DNA from: Coriobacteriaceae bacterium
GTDB lineage: Bacteria > Actinomycetota > Coriobacteriia > Coriobacteriales > Coriobacteriaceae
Length of the DNA: 64,000 nucleotides
Assembly: GCA_025992855.1 (NCBI GenBank)
Contig: DAJPGB010000001.1
Location: forward strand, 62,001 to 126,000
Reading direction: 5' to 3'
Shown piece after piece: positions 43,833 to 52,235 of this stretch. Each line of letters starts with the position of its first letter. Within the stretch, counting starts at the first letter, position 1. Both the position numbers and the translations under genes were made by a program. A model generated the notes under the pieces. The model did no database searches. It had not been told where the DNA came from and saw only the letters and a program-made list of their open reading frames with translations.

Positions 43833-44842
43833 ATCGTCCTCCTGAGCTGTTCGACCGCATCGAGCAGGCGGTCGTCTTTGTAGTCTGCTTTCGCGCAGGC
43901 AACATATAAGGAAAACGGGTCAACGCATTGCAGGCCCGCGGTGTCAAAGCTAACATCGGACGGCTCGTCCACGGGATACGACCAAACCTCAATCTCGATA
44001 GCAGGCGATTCGTACCACTGGGCCTCCAGCCATCTGTCACCCATACGCTCTTTTAAGGCCTCTAGCTGATACTTTTCGAGAGCAATGGTTGGGGCAGAGC
44101 CATCATGAGCAAGGTCGGACATATAGCTAAGGGCAGACACGCCGGAAAGCAGCGCATCAACGGCCCGCAAATCTACCCTATCGACTGCCTCCTTAAGCCG
44201 GATGCGTTCTATAACTGGCGAGCGAAGGTAGTCCTCAAACCCGTCTAGCAACGTCTCGGTCGACAACCCGGTGTCGTGCAATATACGCTTTTTGCCATCC
44301 CGCACAATCAATCCAGGAGCTATAGCGGCAATTTCTGAAAGATAGTTGCTTACGCTCGCCGCGCTTTTACCACACAGGCGCGCCAGGTCGCCGGCAGAAC
44401 AGTCAACCCATCGCCCTGCAATGTAATTTAATACGACTCGCTGGGATTGGGGTGAAAGCGGGGCTGCAGAGGGAGCGTTCAGTATCTCATCAGAAATGAA
44501 GGCACCCATAAACGGCAGAAACGCATTCTGCCCATCTCGAATATATGCAATTCCCTCCGAAGCCAGCGCATGCATAAAGCCCAAATCCATGGCATCCCAG
44601 CAAATTGCCACCGGACGAGCATCGACCTTGCGCACGGCATCAACAATGTTTCGTGCCGAAATAACACTGGGCAGCTCTTTTGGCTCGGCAACAATAAAGC
44701 CACCTTGCTCAGACGTGCCAAGCTGCGCCAAATGAAGCGAAAACCGCTCGAGATACATACGGGGAATCTGCACCTCTACCGGCCTTGGATCGATAGCGAG
44801 CTCTAAGGAGAAGATGCGTTTCGGGGGACAGGATATTAACAC
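43820..44842 (-). CDS. AbiEi-like winged-helix antitoxin candidate
   Basis: This protein is up to 340 residues; the start is uncertain. GTG at 44842 has no spaced ribosome-binding site, and a GTG about 22 codons in (MQIPRMYLERFSL) is an alternative. The middle has a helix-turn-helix (CSAGDLARLCGKSAASVSNYLSEIAAIAPG). The C-terminus, GVSALSYMSDLAHDGSAPTIAL...VDPFSLYVACAKADYKDDRLLDAVEQL, follows the AbiEi pattern. It probably represses the pair through the palindrome in its promoter and neutralises the downstream toxin. Confidence 0.75.
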   Translation of the reverse strand: MLISCPPKRIFSLELAIDPRPVEVQIPRMYLERFSLHLAQLGTSEQGGFIVAEPKELPSVISARNIVDAVRKVDARPVAICWDAMDLGFMHALASEGIAYIRDGQNAFLPFMGAFISDEILNAPSAAPLSPQSQRVVLNYIAGRWVDCSAGDLARLCGKSAASVSNYLSEIAAIAPGLIVRDGKKRILHDTGLSTETLLDGFEDYLRSPVIERIRLKEAVDRVDLRAVDALLSGVSALSYMSDLAHDGSAPTIALEKYQLEALKERMGDRWLEAQWYESPAIEIEVWSYPVDEPSDVSFDTAGLQCVDPFSLYVACAKADYKDDRLLDAVEQLRRTICQK

Positions 44843-44889
44843 TCCCTATCACCATTTTCATTTCACCAACGTTTTAGTTACTATCTAAA

Positions 44890-44917
44890 ATTATACTGAA
44901 CAGTATAAAACGTTCAA
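44890..44917 (-). promoter_or_regulatory. Promoter with overlapping operator for the toxin-antitoxin pair
   Basis: On the minus strand TTGAAC (44912-44917) and TATAAT (44890-44895) are 16 nt apart. The perfect 8-2-8 palindrome TTATACTGAACAGTATAA (44891-44908) covers the spacer and the -10. AACGTT words flank it on both sides. This arrangement fits autoregulation. Confidence 0.75.
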
Positions 44918-44951
44918 TCACCAAAACCACAAGGTAACAACCCAAACGCAA

Positions 44952-44989
44952 CAAGGGGCACTCCCGCTCATCAACGGGGGAGCCCCTTG
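44952..44989 (-). terminator. Terminator between pcrA and the toxin-antitoxin pair
   Basis: CAAGGGGC...GCCCCTTG stem, followed on the minus strand by TTGCGTTTGGG. It is homologous to the hairpin at 43003-43041. Confidence 0.75.
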
Positions 44990-45072
44990 CCATGTCTAAT
45001 TATTCAGCCCACCCGGCTCTCCAGACCAAAAAGCGACCGAGCAGAGCGACGCTCGCAAGCAACGTTACCCAA

Positions 45073-45201
45073 GGCCCCGGACAGGCGCCATGGACAACGT
45101 CGATCGCGAGTTCCGCACGAGCCGGAGAGCACTTAATGTGCTCTCCGCGCGAGCAGGACTGTCCGAGCAGGCGACGTTGTCCATGGCGCCTGTCCGGGGC
45201 C
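45073..45201 (-). ncRNA. 129-nt structured element, copy 2 (3' of pcrA)
   Basis: Arms 45073-45102 and 45172-45201 are perfectly complementary over 30 nt. The core differs from copy 1 at two places; one of these changes an A-U pair to G-U in the inner stem. The arm sequences are unlike copy 1 except near the core. It starts 7 nt after the pcrA stop, in the gene's direction. Copies 1 and 2 are inverted relative to each other. Confidence 0.7.
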
Positions 45202-45208
45202 GCCGAGA

Positions 45209-48109
45209 TTACGACAGCTTGACGATCGGCGCAAAGCCCTTCATGAGCTTTTTGGTCTGGCCGGTCTTTTCGAATTGGACCTCGATCATGTCTCCGGCGA
45301 TCGAGATCACGGTACCGGTGCCAAAGGTCTTGTGGCTCACGGTATCGCCCGCGGCAAAGTCCTGCGACGCGCTGGCGCGATCGACCTTGCGCTCCACCGT
45401 CGGCGACACCTTGGACGACGGCTTTTTAGCTCGCGGCGCGCCCGAACCAAAGGTCGAGGCAACACGGCCGGCGTCGGGCGAAACCCCGCGATGGCGCTCG
45501 GTGCCATAGGTGCTGCCACCAAAGAAATCGTCGAAGCTCGATCCGCCGCGCGAACCGAAACCGCCGGTCGAGCGCGTATGCGAACCGAACACCTTGCCGC
45601 CATACATATCCGAGCCCATGCCCGAGCCAAAGGTGCCGTGACGGTCGCCGCGCTTCTCCCAGCCCGTGCCCTCGAAACCGGCAGAACCGATACCGCTAAA
45701 CTCGATATCCTCAAACGGAATCTCGTTGAGGAAGCGAGAGCGCGGGTTGGCAGAGGTCGAGCCGTAGGTGCGACGCGTGGCCGCATAGGTCAGGAACAGG
45801 CGCTTACGGGCACGCGTGATGGCAACGTAGGCCAGGCGACGCTCCTCCTCGAGCTTGCCCGGGTCATCGCTGTCGCCAAAGTCGTGCACGTGCGGGAAGA
45901 TACCCTCCTCCATGCCGGCCACGAACACCGCCGGGAACTCCAGGCCCTTGGCGGAGTGGATGGTCATCATGGTAATGGCATGCGTCTCGCCGGCCAGGGA
46001 ATCCAAGTCGGAGCGCAGGGCCAGCCACTCCATGAGTGCCGGCAGCGCCTTACAGGTGAGCGGACCGTAGGTGCGCTCGATCTCGTCGGCATGCACGGCA
46101 CCCGCCGGCATCTCCGTCGGCGCGGCATACGCGTTGCCCGCGATGGCGGCGGCCAAGGCATCCTGCGGCGAGAGCGCCGGGGCGGCTAGGTTATCGAGCG
46201 GATTGGAACCTGCGGCATCGCGCGCGCCGACGAGTGCCTCAAACGAGGATGCCGGAGCGGACGGTCCCGGCTCGGGCGCGGGCGCACTCACCACGACGGG
46301 CTCGGACTCGGCGCCGGCAGGCACGTCGGCAACACCGGCCGCGCGCAGCTCTTCCAAGCTCTCGAGCGTACCCTCGATATCCTCGTGCGTCTCCTCAAAT
46401 TCGGCGGCGACGCCCAGGAATTCCTGGATGTTCTCGGCGCGGCTCTCGGACTCCATGGTGCCCTCGGCGCGAAACGCCTGCAGCAGGCCCGTCTTATCGA
46501 CAATCATCTCGACGACGTCCTTGAGCTCGCCGTCCATGCGGCGGCCCTCGCGCACCAGCGCCACAAAACTCGACAGGCCGTTGCGCACCTTGGCACTAAA
46601 CATGCCCGTCTCGGCTGTTGCGATCTCGCAGGCCTGGAAGAACGAGCAGCGGTTGCCGCGCGCCAGCTGCTCGATCTTTTGGATCGAGGTGGAGCCGATG
46701 CCGCGGCGCGGCGTGTTGATGACGCGCTTGACGCTCATCTCGTCTGCCGGGTTCACGATCATCTTGAGGTAGGCCATGACATCGCGAATCTCGGCGCGGT
46801 CGAAGAATCGCGTGCCGCCAACGATCTTGTAGGGCACGCCCGCGCGCAGGAACATATCTTCGAGGATACGCGACTGGGCGTTGGTGCGGTAGAACACGGC
46901 GATATCGTCGTAGCTCGTACCCTTGGCATGCAGCTTCTCGATCTCGCCGGCAATCCAGCGGCCCTCGTCGCGCTCATCGCTTGCCTGGAAGGCCTGGATC
47001 TTCTCGCCGTCGCCCTCGGCCGTAAACAGGCGCTTTTCTTTGCGCTGCGAGTTATGACGCACCACGGCGTTGGCGGCGCTCAGGATATGGCCCGTGGAGC
47101 GGTAGTTCTGCTCCAGCTTGACGGTCTTGCAGTTTTTAAAGTCCTTCTCAAAGTCCAGGATATTGGTGATGTCGGCGCCACGCCAGCTGTAAATGGACTG
47201 GTCATCGTCGCCCACGACCATGAGGTTTTGGTACTTGGCGGCCAGCAGGTTGGCGATCTCGTACTGGACGTGGTTGGTGTCCTGATACTCATCGACGCTA
47301 ATGTAGCGGAAGCGCTCTTGGTACTTGTCGAGTACCTCGGGGCGGGTGCGCAGCAGCTCGAGCGTGCGCACAAGCAGGTCGTCGAAGTCCATCGCGTTAG
47401 CGGCGCGCAGGCGGCGCTCCAGCTCCAGGTAGACCTGCGCGGCCTTTTTGTCGTTGGGGCTATCGGCGGACTTGAGCATGTCCTCGGGCCCGATCATGGC
47501 GTTTTTAGCCGAGCTAATCTTGCTGCGGATCATGTTGATGGGGAACTGCTTTTGCTCGATACCGAGCGCCTGCATAATGTCGCGCACCATGCGCTTTGAG
47601 TCATCGTCGTCGTAGATGGTGAACTGACCGGTGTAGCCCAGCAGGTCGGCGTCCTCGCGCAGCATGCGCACGCACATGGCATGGAATGTGCACACCCACA
47701 TGCCGCGGGTGCCGCTGGGGATGAGCGCTGCCAGACGCTCGCGCATCTCGGCCGCGGCCTTGTTGGTAAACGTGATGGCCAGGACCTGCCAGGGCTTAAC
47801 GCCCAGGTCGCCGAGCATATGTGCGATGCGGAAGGTCAAGACGCGGGTCTTGCCCGAGCCGGCGCCGGCAAGCACCAGCAACGGGCCCTCGGTGGTCAGA
47901 ACTGCCTCGCGCTGGGCGGAATTAAGGCTGTCGATGTCGACGAGCGGCTTGGCGGGTTTGGGTGCCGGCGCGGGAGCGTCGTAGATGTCGAGCGGGACGA
48001 GCTCGGGCTCCGGCGCAGCGGGGGCGGTGTATGCATCGAGCGGCACGGGTTCCGGCGCGGGCGGCACGGGTACCGCGGCATTCTTTTCCCAGGGCAAGGG
48101 CTGGGTCAT
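45209..48109 (-). CDS. pcrA: ATP-dependent DNA helicase PcrA/UvrD
   Basis: This 966-residue SF1A helicase has motifs GLAGAGSGKT-type Walker A (LVLAGAGSGKTRVL), ISVDEYQDTN and DDDQSIYSWRGAD, and the C-terminal tudor-like end (GDTVSHKTFGTGTVISI). The N-terminus carries a Pro/Ala-rich extension with repeats like PVPLDAYTAP and LVPLDIYDAP. A Gly/Phe/Ser-rich linker lies before the end. It works in repair and replication restart. The start at 48109 has AGGAG 6 nt upstream. Confidence 0.93.
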   Translation of the reverse strand: MTQPLPWEKNAAVPVPPAPEPVPLDAYTAPAAPEPELVPLDIYDAPAPAPKPAKPLVDIDSLNSAQREAVLTTEGPLLVLAGAGSGKTRVLTFRIAHMLGDLGVKPWQVLAITFTNKAAAEMRERLAALIPSGTRGMWVCTFHAMCVRMLREDADLLGYTGQFTIYDDDDSKRMVRDIMQALGIEQKQFPINMIRSKISSAKNAMIGPEDMLKSADSPNDKKAAQVYLELERRLRAANAMDFDDLLVRTLELLRTRPEVLDKYQERFRYISVDEYQDTNHVQYEIANLLAAKYQNLMVVGDDDQSIYSWRGADITNILDFEKDFKNCKTVKLEQNYRSTGHILSAANAVVRHNSQRKEKRLFTAEGDGEKIQAFQASDERDEGRWIAGEIEKLHAKGTSYDDIAVFYRTNAQSRILEDMFLRAGVPYKIVGGTRFFDRAEIRDVMAYLKMIVNPADEMSVKRVINTPRRGIGSTSIQKIEQLARGNRCSFFQACEIATAETGMFSAKVRNGLSSFVALVREGRRMDGELKDVVEMIVDKTGLLQAFRAEGTMESESRAENIQEFLGVAAEFEETHEDIEGTLESLEELRAAGVADVPAGAESEPVVVSAPAPEPGPSAPASSFEALVGARDAAGSNPLDNLAAPALSPQDALAAAIAGNAYAAPTEMPAGAVHADEIERTYGPLTCKALPALMEWLALRSDLDSLAGETHAITMMTIHSAKGLEFPAVFVAGMEEGIFPHVHDFGDSDDPGKLEEERRLAYVAITRARKRLFLTYAATRRTYGSTSANPRSRFLNEIPFEDIEFSGIGSAGFEGTGWEKRGDRHGTFGSGMGSDMYGGKVFGSHTRSTGGFGSRGGSSFDDFFGGSTYGTERHRGVSPDAGRVASTFGSGAPRAKKPSSKVSPTVERKVDRASASQDFAAGDTVSHKTFGTGTVISIAGDMIEVQFEKTGQTKKLMKGFAPIVKLS

Positions 48110-48263
48110 GGGCGACTCCTCATCTGACGGACGGCGCGCCTGCGGGCGGCGCCATAGTTTGAGCCGTACCAGTATACCGAGCCGCGCGGACACCGACGCA
48201 AATCACACCACGACTCCGTGCGTCACCGTCAGGCCCGCCCCAGCGGATTTGGCGCAATGGGGT

Positions 48264-48281
48264 CAGGTTACTTTGCACCAA
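48264..48281. repeat. CAGGTTACTTTGCACCAA word
   Basis: 18-mer shared with 39775-39792 (inverse). It lies in the 333-nt pcrA/uppP gap, which otherwise holds only the long hairpin at 48332-48423. Confidence 0.55.
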
Positions 48282-48331
48282 TCTATTGACAATCACGAAA
48301 CCACCGATGTCATGGCAGCAGCAGCGAGCGA

Positions 48332-48423
48332 CGGTCAGGGCGAACAAATTGGCATGAAAAGGGGGCGGCATAGACCTTTTGGTCATGCCACCCCCTTTGA
48401 ATGACAAGTTGTCGCCCTGACCG
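48332..48423 (-). terminator. Long hairpin/terminator after uppP
   Basis: Arms of about 45 nt: CGGTCAGGGCGA at the base, an imperfect middle, then AAAGGGGGTGGCAT...ATGCCGCCCCCTTTT around an AAAA loop region. It begins 19 nt after the uppP stop. It is far longer than a standard terminator. Confidence 0.7.
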
Positions 48424-48442
48424 CCGCGCAGCGTCGACTAAG

Positions 48443-49423
48443 TTAGAGGCCGAGCATCGGCTCCAGGACGAAGAAGTACGCAAGCACCACGATGCCCAGA
48501 ATGATGCGGTAGACGCCGAAGCACTTGAAGTCGTGACGGCGGACGAAGCCAATGAGCCACTTAATGGCGATGAGCGAAACCACAAAGGCCACAACGCAGC
48601 CCACGCCCAGGATGGCGATCTCGTTGGCGCCAAAGGTACCGCCCTTGATGAAGTACTTGACCAGCTTGAGCGCACTCGCGCCAAACATGACGGGAATGGC
48701 AAGGAAGAACGTAAACTTGGACGCCACCGAACGCGTGCAGCCCAAAAGCAGGCCGCCGATGATGGTGGAACCGGAGCGCGACGTGCCCGGAATCAGCGAG
48801 AGCACCTGAAAGCATCCGATGCCCAGTGCGGTCTTCCAACTTAGGTCCTCGAGCGTAGTGATGGAACCAAAGTCCAGATCCTCGTCATCGTCATCGTCCT
48901 CGGCAACATCTGCCGCGGGCGCCGCAAAGTGTGCACCGGCGGGACGTCCACCCGACACCACAGCACGCGAACCAAACGAACCGGCAACGGCCATTTCCTC
49001 GCGCTTGTTTGCGCGCCAGTTCTCGATCACGATAAACAGCACGCCGTACACAATGAGCGCCAGCGCCACGACGGGAGCATTGTAGAAATGCTCCTCCATC
49101 CAGTCGTTGAGCGGCAGGCCGATCGCCGCCGCAGGAATGCAACCGAGCACAATCTTGCCCCACAGCACCCAGGTGTCGCGACGGCCCTCCTTGCCCTTGC
49201 TGGGCGAGAACGGATTGAGCTCATGGAAGAACAGCACACAGACGGCCAAAATGGCGCCAAGCTGAATCACGACCAGGAACATGTTCCAGAACGTCTCGCT
49301 CACGTTCATCTTGACGAACTCGTCCACCAAGATCATGTGACCGGTCGACGAAACAGGCAGCCATTCGGTGATGCCCTCGACCAGGCCCATGAAGGCAGAT
49401 TTTAAAAGCTCGATGATATCCAA
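48443..49423 (-). CDS. uppP: Undecaprenyl-diphosphatase
   Basis: This 326-residue membrane enzyme recycles the lipid carrier for cell-wall synthesis. The family motifs EGITEWLPVSSTGHMIL and PGTSRSGSTIIGGLLLG are present. A TTG at 49423 with GGGGG 5 nt upstream is the likely start. A low-complexity insert of about 60 residues (GGRPAGAHFAAPAADVAEDDDDDEDLD) between membrane helices is unusual; family length is about 270. Confidence 0.9.
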   Translation of the reverse strand: MDIIELLKSAFMGLVEGITEWLPVSSTGHMILVDEFVKMNVSETFWNMFLVVIQLGAILAVCVLFFHELNPFSPSKGKEGRRDTWVLWGKIVLGCIPAAAIGLPLNDWMEEHFYNAPVVALALIVYGVLFIVIENWRANKREEMAVAGSFGSRAVVSGGRPAGAHFAAPAADVAEDDDDDEDLDFGSITTLEDLSWKTALGIGCFQVLSLIPGTSRSGSTIIGGLLLGCTRSVASKFTFFLAIPVMFGASALKLVKYFIKGGTFGANEIAILGVGCVVAFVVSLIAIKWLIGFVRRHDFKCFGVYRIILGIVVLAYFFVLEPMLGL

Positions 49424-49671
49424 AGGGACCCCCTCGTTAGACACCCGCCGATATTGTTCTGCGGACGGTGCGGGCGATGTCCCATTATCAACCGTTGGCG
49501 GCGCGCCTGCGCCTACCCTTACCAAAAAACTCGCCCGTTCACAGAATTGCGAGCGGTCAAACCCAAATCCTTGGGTATAACTGCAACAAGATAAAGTGTC
49601 CGGCGGCCAACGCGCCCGCGCCCGCCCGATGCACGAGCCCCGTGCCCGTGCGATAGACCAAGGAGGAAACC

Positions 49672-50109
49672 ATGAACGAGGGCTACACCAAGGTATTTGT
49701 TTCACTCGACGGTACTGAACAGCAGGATTTTGTGCTCGCACGCGCCATCAAGGTCGCCGCGAACAACGGCGCCAAGCTAATCATCGGCCACGTTATCGAT
49801 TCCACGGCGCTCGAGAGCGCCGGTTCCTATCCGGTCGATCTGGTCAACGGCCTAGAGGAGGCATTTAAGAACTCCATCGCCAAGCAGCTCGAAGAGGCCA
49901 AGGCCAATCCCGACATTCCCGAGGTCGAAGTCATGATTCGCGCCGGCCGCATTCGCGAGACGCTCAAGGACGAGATGCTCGACGTGGTTAAGCCCGACCT
50001 GGTGCTCTGCGGCGCCCGCGGCCTGTCCTCGATCAAGTATGCGCTCCTGGGTTCGATTTCGACGTTCCTGCTGCGCAACACCGACTGCGACATCTTGGTC
50101 GTGAAGTAG
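49672..50109 (+). CDS. Universal stress protein
   Basis: This 145-residue UspA-type protein binds nucleotides. The GxGxxG-like ATP motif region is GARGLSSIKYALLGSISTFLLRNTDCDILVVK at the C-terminus. AAGGAGG stands before the ATG. It is a single gene, followed by two long hairpins. Confidence 0.9.
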   Translation: MNEGYTKVFVSLDGTEQQDFVLARAIKVAANNGAKLIIGHVIDSTALESAGSYPVDLVNGLEEAFKNSIAKQLEEAKANPDIPEVEVMIRAGRIRETLKDEMLDVVKPDLVLCGARGLSSIKYALLGSISTFLLRNTDCDILVVK

Positions 50110-50122
50110 CGTTGCTCCCACC

Positions 50123-50214
50123 GGCCGCGGGGCCTGCGGGGTTTCCACGGGCACGTCCTCGCCGCGTTGCGGCTGCGGGATGTGCCCTTAGGAAACCCCT
50201 CCCGGCCCCGCGGC
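50123..50214 (+). ncRNA. Nested long hairpin after uspA
   Basis: GGCCGCGGGGCC (50123-50134) pairs with 50203-50214; GGGGTTTCC (50138-50146) with 50191-50199; then GGGCAC/GTGCCC and GCCGC/GCGGC inside. It starts 13 nt after the uspA stop. It is not a simple terminator because another terminator follows. Confidence 0.6.
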
Positions 50215-50256
50215 CTTCGCAGCCTTACTTCAGCGAGTTGTCTGATGGAAAAATGG

Positions 50257-50290
50257 CGTGCCGCCCCGTTTGGGGCGGCACGTTTTGTTT
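50257..50290 (+). terminator. Terminator of uspA
   Basis: CGTGCCGCCCC-GTTT-GGGGCGGCACG with TTTTGTTT. The unit GGGGCGGCACGTTTTGTTT is then repeated once, slightly changed, to about 50311. Confidence 0.88.
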
Positions 50291-50332
50291 GGGGCAGCAC
50301 GTTTTTGTTTGGGCGGGCGTCTGCCGCGTGCG

Positions 50333-51376
50333 TTACTCGAAGTATTGGAACTTGTTGGTTGAGAAGGCGAATGTTACGACGAAGCCTTCGCCGGGCTCCG
50401 ATGCTGCGGTGACGTCGATGCCCATCTTGGAGCACAGGCGCGCCACCAGGTAGAGGCCAATACCCGTTGCGCGCTTGGTGGTGCGGCCGTTGTCGCCGGT
50501 AAAGCCCTTCTCGAACACGCGCGGCAGGTCTGCCGCACACACGCCGCAGCCGTTGTCCGCGACAGTAAGCTCGATGCGCTCGCTCGCCAGGCCCTCGTCC
50601 AGCAACGCACCCGAAAACACAATCTTTGCGCCGTCCTCGCGCGCATATTTAATGCTGTTCTGAATGAGCTGGCCCAGAATAAACTCGAGCCACTTCTCGT
50701 CGGTAAAGACCTCGAAGTCGAGGTTCTCGCACACCGGGGCCACATGCGCCGCGATGAGCTCGCGGGCGTTGGCTTTAATCGCACCCGTCACCAAGGTCTT
50801 AAGGTCCCAGCGACGAATCAGGTAGTCGCGCTCCACGACTTCCGAGCGCGCATAGTACAGCGCCTGGTCGATATAGCGCTCCACGCGGGCAAGCTCGCGA
50901 CCCAGGTCATCCACACGCGACAAATCGTCTTCGCTGCCGTCCAGGTTTTCCAAAATCAGATGGGCTGCTGCCAGGGGCAGCTTGGCCTCGTGGACCCAGC
51001 TCTCGATATAGTCGCGGTAGTCATCGGTCTGGCGCCGGCCTTCCGCCACCTCATCGCATGCCGCCTTGCCCACCCGGCGCAAGACCTCGTACTCGAGCTC
51101 GCCCTCAGCATAGGTCGGGCATTGCACCATCTCCTGCACCCATGCGGGACTCTCGAGCTCCTCGGCCGCACGCTCCAGCTGGCGCAGAAAACGACGACGG
51201 CGCGCGTACTCGATCACGATGCCGAGCATACCAAAGATAAAGGACACACCGACCGCCACGACCACGATAGAAACGGGTGCGCCGGCGACCGTCAGCACAA
51301 AGCAGCTCAGCAGCACGCCGCACGTCCACACGGCGACGGGAAGCAGCGCATCTTTAAAGAACTTGCCAAACGACAT
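50333..51376 (-). CDS. BceS-like sensor histidine kinase
   Basis: This 347-residue kinase has two N-terminal transmembrane helices with almost no external loop. The phospho-acceptor His is in IESWVHEAKLPLAAAHLILENLDG, and the HATPase domain has QLIQNSIKYAR, DNGCGV and GIGLYLVARL. This layout is that of intramembrane-sensing kinases (BceS type), which usually sense an ABC transporter. None is adjacent. Confidence 0.9.
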   Translation of the reverse strand: MSFGKFFKDALLPVAVWTCGVLLSCFVLTVAGAPVSIVVVAVGVSFIFGMLGIVIEYARRRRFLRQLERAAEELESPAWVQEMVQCPTYAEGELEYEVLRRVGKAACDEVAEGRRQTDDYRDYIESWVHEAKLPLAAAHLILENLDGSEDDLSRVDDLGRELARVERYIDQALYYARSEVVERDYLIRRWDLKTLVTGAIKANARELIAAHVAPVCENLDFEVFTDEKWLEFILGQLIQNSIKYAREDGAKIVFSGALLDEGLASERIELTVADNGCGVCAADLPRVFEKGFTGDNGRTTKRATGIGLYLVARLCSKMGIDVTAASEPGEGFVVTFAFSTNKFQYFE

Positions 51377-51385
51377 AGCCGGCCC

Positions 51386-52057
51386 CTAGACCGAATAGCC
51401 CTGGCCGCGGTGCGTTGTCAAATACCCCTTGATGCCGATTTTTTCGAGCGTGGTGCGCAGGCGGTTGATGTTGACGGTGAGCGTATTGTCGTCCACGAAG
51501 GCGTCGGAGTCCCACAGGTCCTGCATGATGGCCGAGCGCGAAACGATCTTGCCCGCGCGGCTCAGAAGCAGCGAGAGGATACGCAGCTCGTTTTTGGTGA
51601 GCTCGGTGCTGGTGCCCGTTTGTGTGTTGGTGACCATGGAGCGTGCGAGGTCGAGCTCCAGTCCCTTGTGGACGAGCGTGCTGCGCTCGCCCGCCGTCGC
51701 GGTGCGACGCAGTAGTGCGTTGATGCGCGCCACGAGCACACGGGCGCTGTAGGGCTTGGGAACAAAGTCGTCCGCGCCGAGCGTCATGGCCATGACCTCG
51801 TCGATCTCGGTCGTACGCGACGTGAGGACGATGATGGGAACCTCGGATTCGCGGCGAACCTCATGGCAGATATGCTGGCCGTCCTTGACGGGAAGCGTCA
51901 GGTCGAGCAGCACCAAGTCGGGCGCGGCGGCGAGAATATCGCGCGAAACATGCTCGAACGATTCGCAGGCCTCGACCTCAAAACCGGCACGGGCAAGGAT
52001 GTCGGCAAGCTCGCGACGAATGGGTTCGTCGTCCTCAACGATATAGATCAGCGCCAT
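51386..52057 (-). CDS. OmpR-family response regulator
   Basis: This 223-residue regulator has a receiver domain (DDEPIRRELADIL, Asp in LVLLDLTLPVKDG) and a winged-helix domain (VDDNTLTVNINRLRTTLEKIG). It precedes its kinase by 9 nt in the same transcript. Confidence 0.92.
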   Translation of the reverse strand: MALIYIVEDDEPIRRELADILARAGFEVEACESFEHVSRDILAAAPDLVLLDLTLPVKDGQHICHEVRRESEVPIIVLTSRTTEIDEVMAMTLGADDFVPKPYSARVLVARINALLRRTATAGERSTLVHKGLELDLARSMVTNTQTGTSTELTKNELRILSLLLSRAGKIVSRSAIMQDLWDSDAFVDDNTLTVNINRLRTTLEKIGIKGYLTTHRGQGYSV

Positions 52058-52235
52058 GGATTCCGCTCCCCTCTTGGTTGTCTTGCCCCATTATGACCGC
52101 GGAGCCGCAGGTACGTGCCACGCACGTCGCCAAGGTGACAGAACTGTTCGCGAGCGGGGGCGTTTTGTCCGCCTCGCACTCGCAGCGATGGCGGGGACCA
52201 AAATGATTTTTTAATCCCCGTCTCAGAACAATCAT

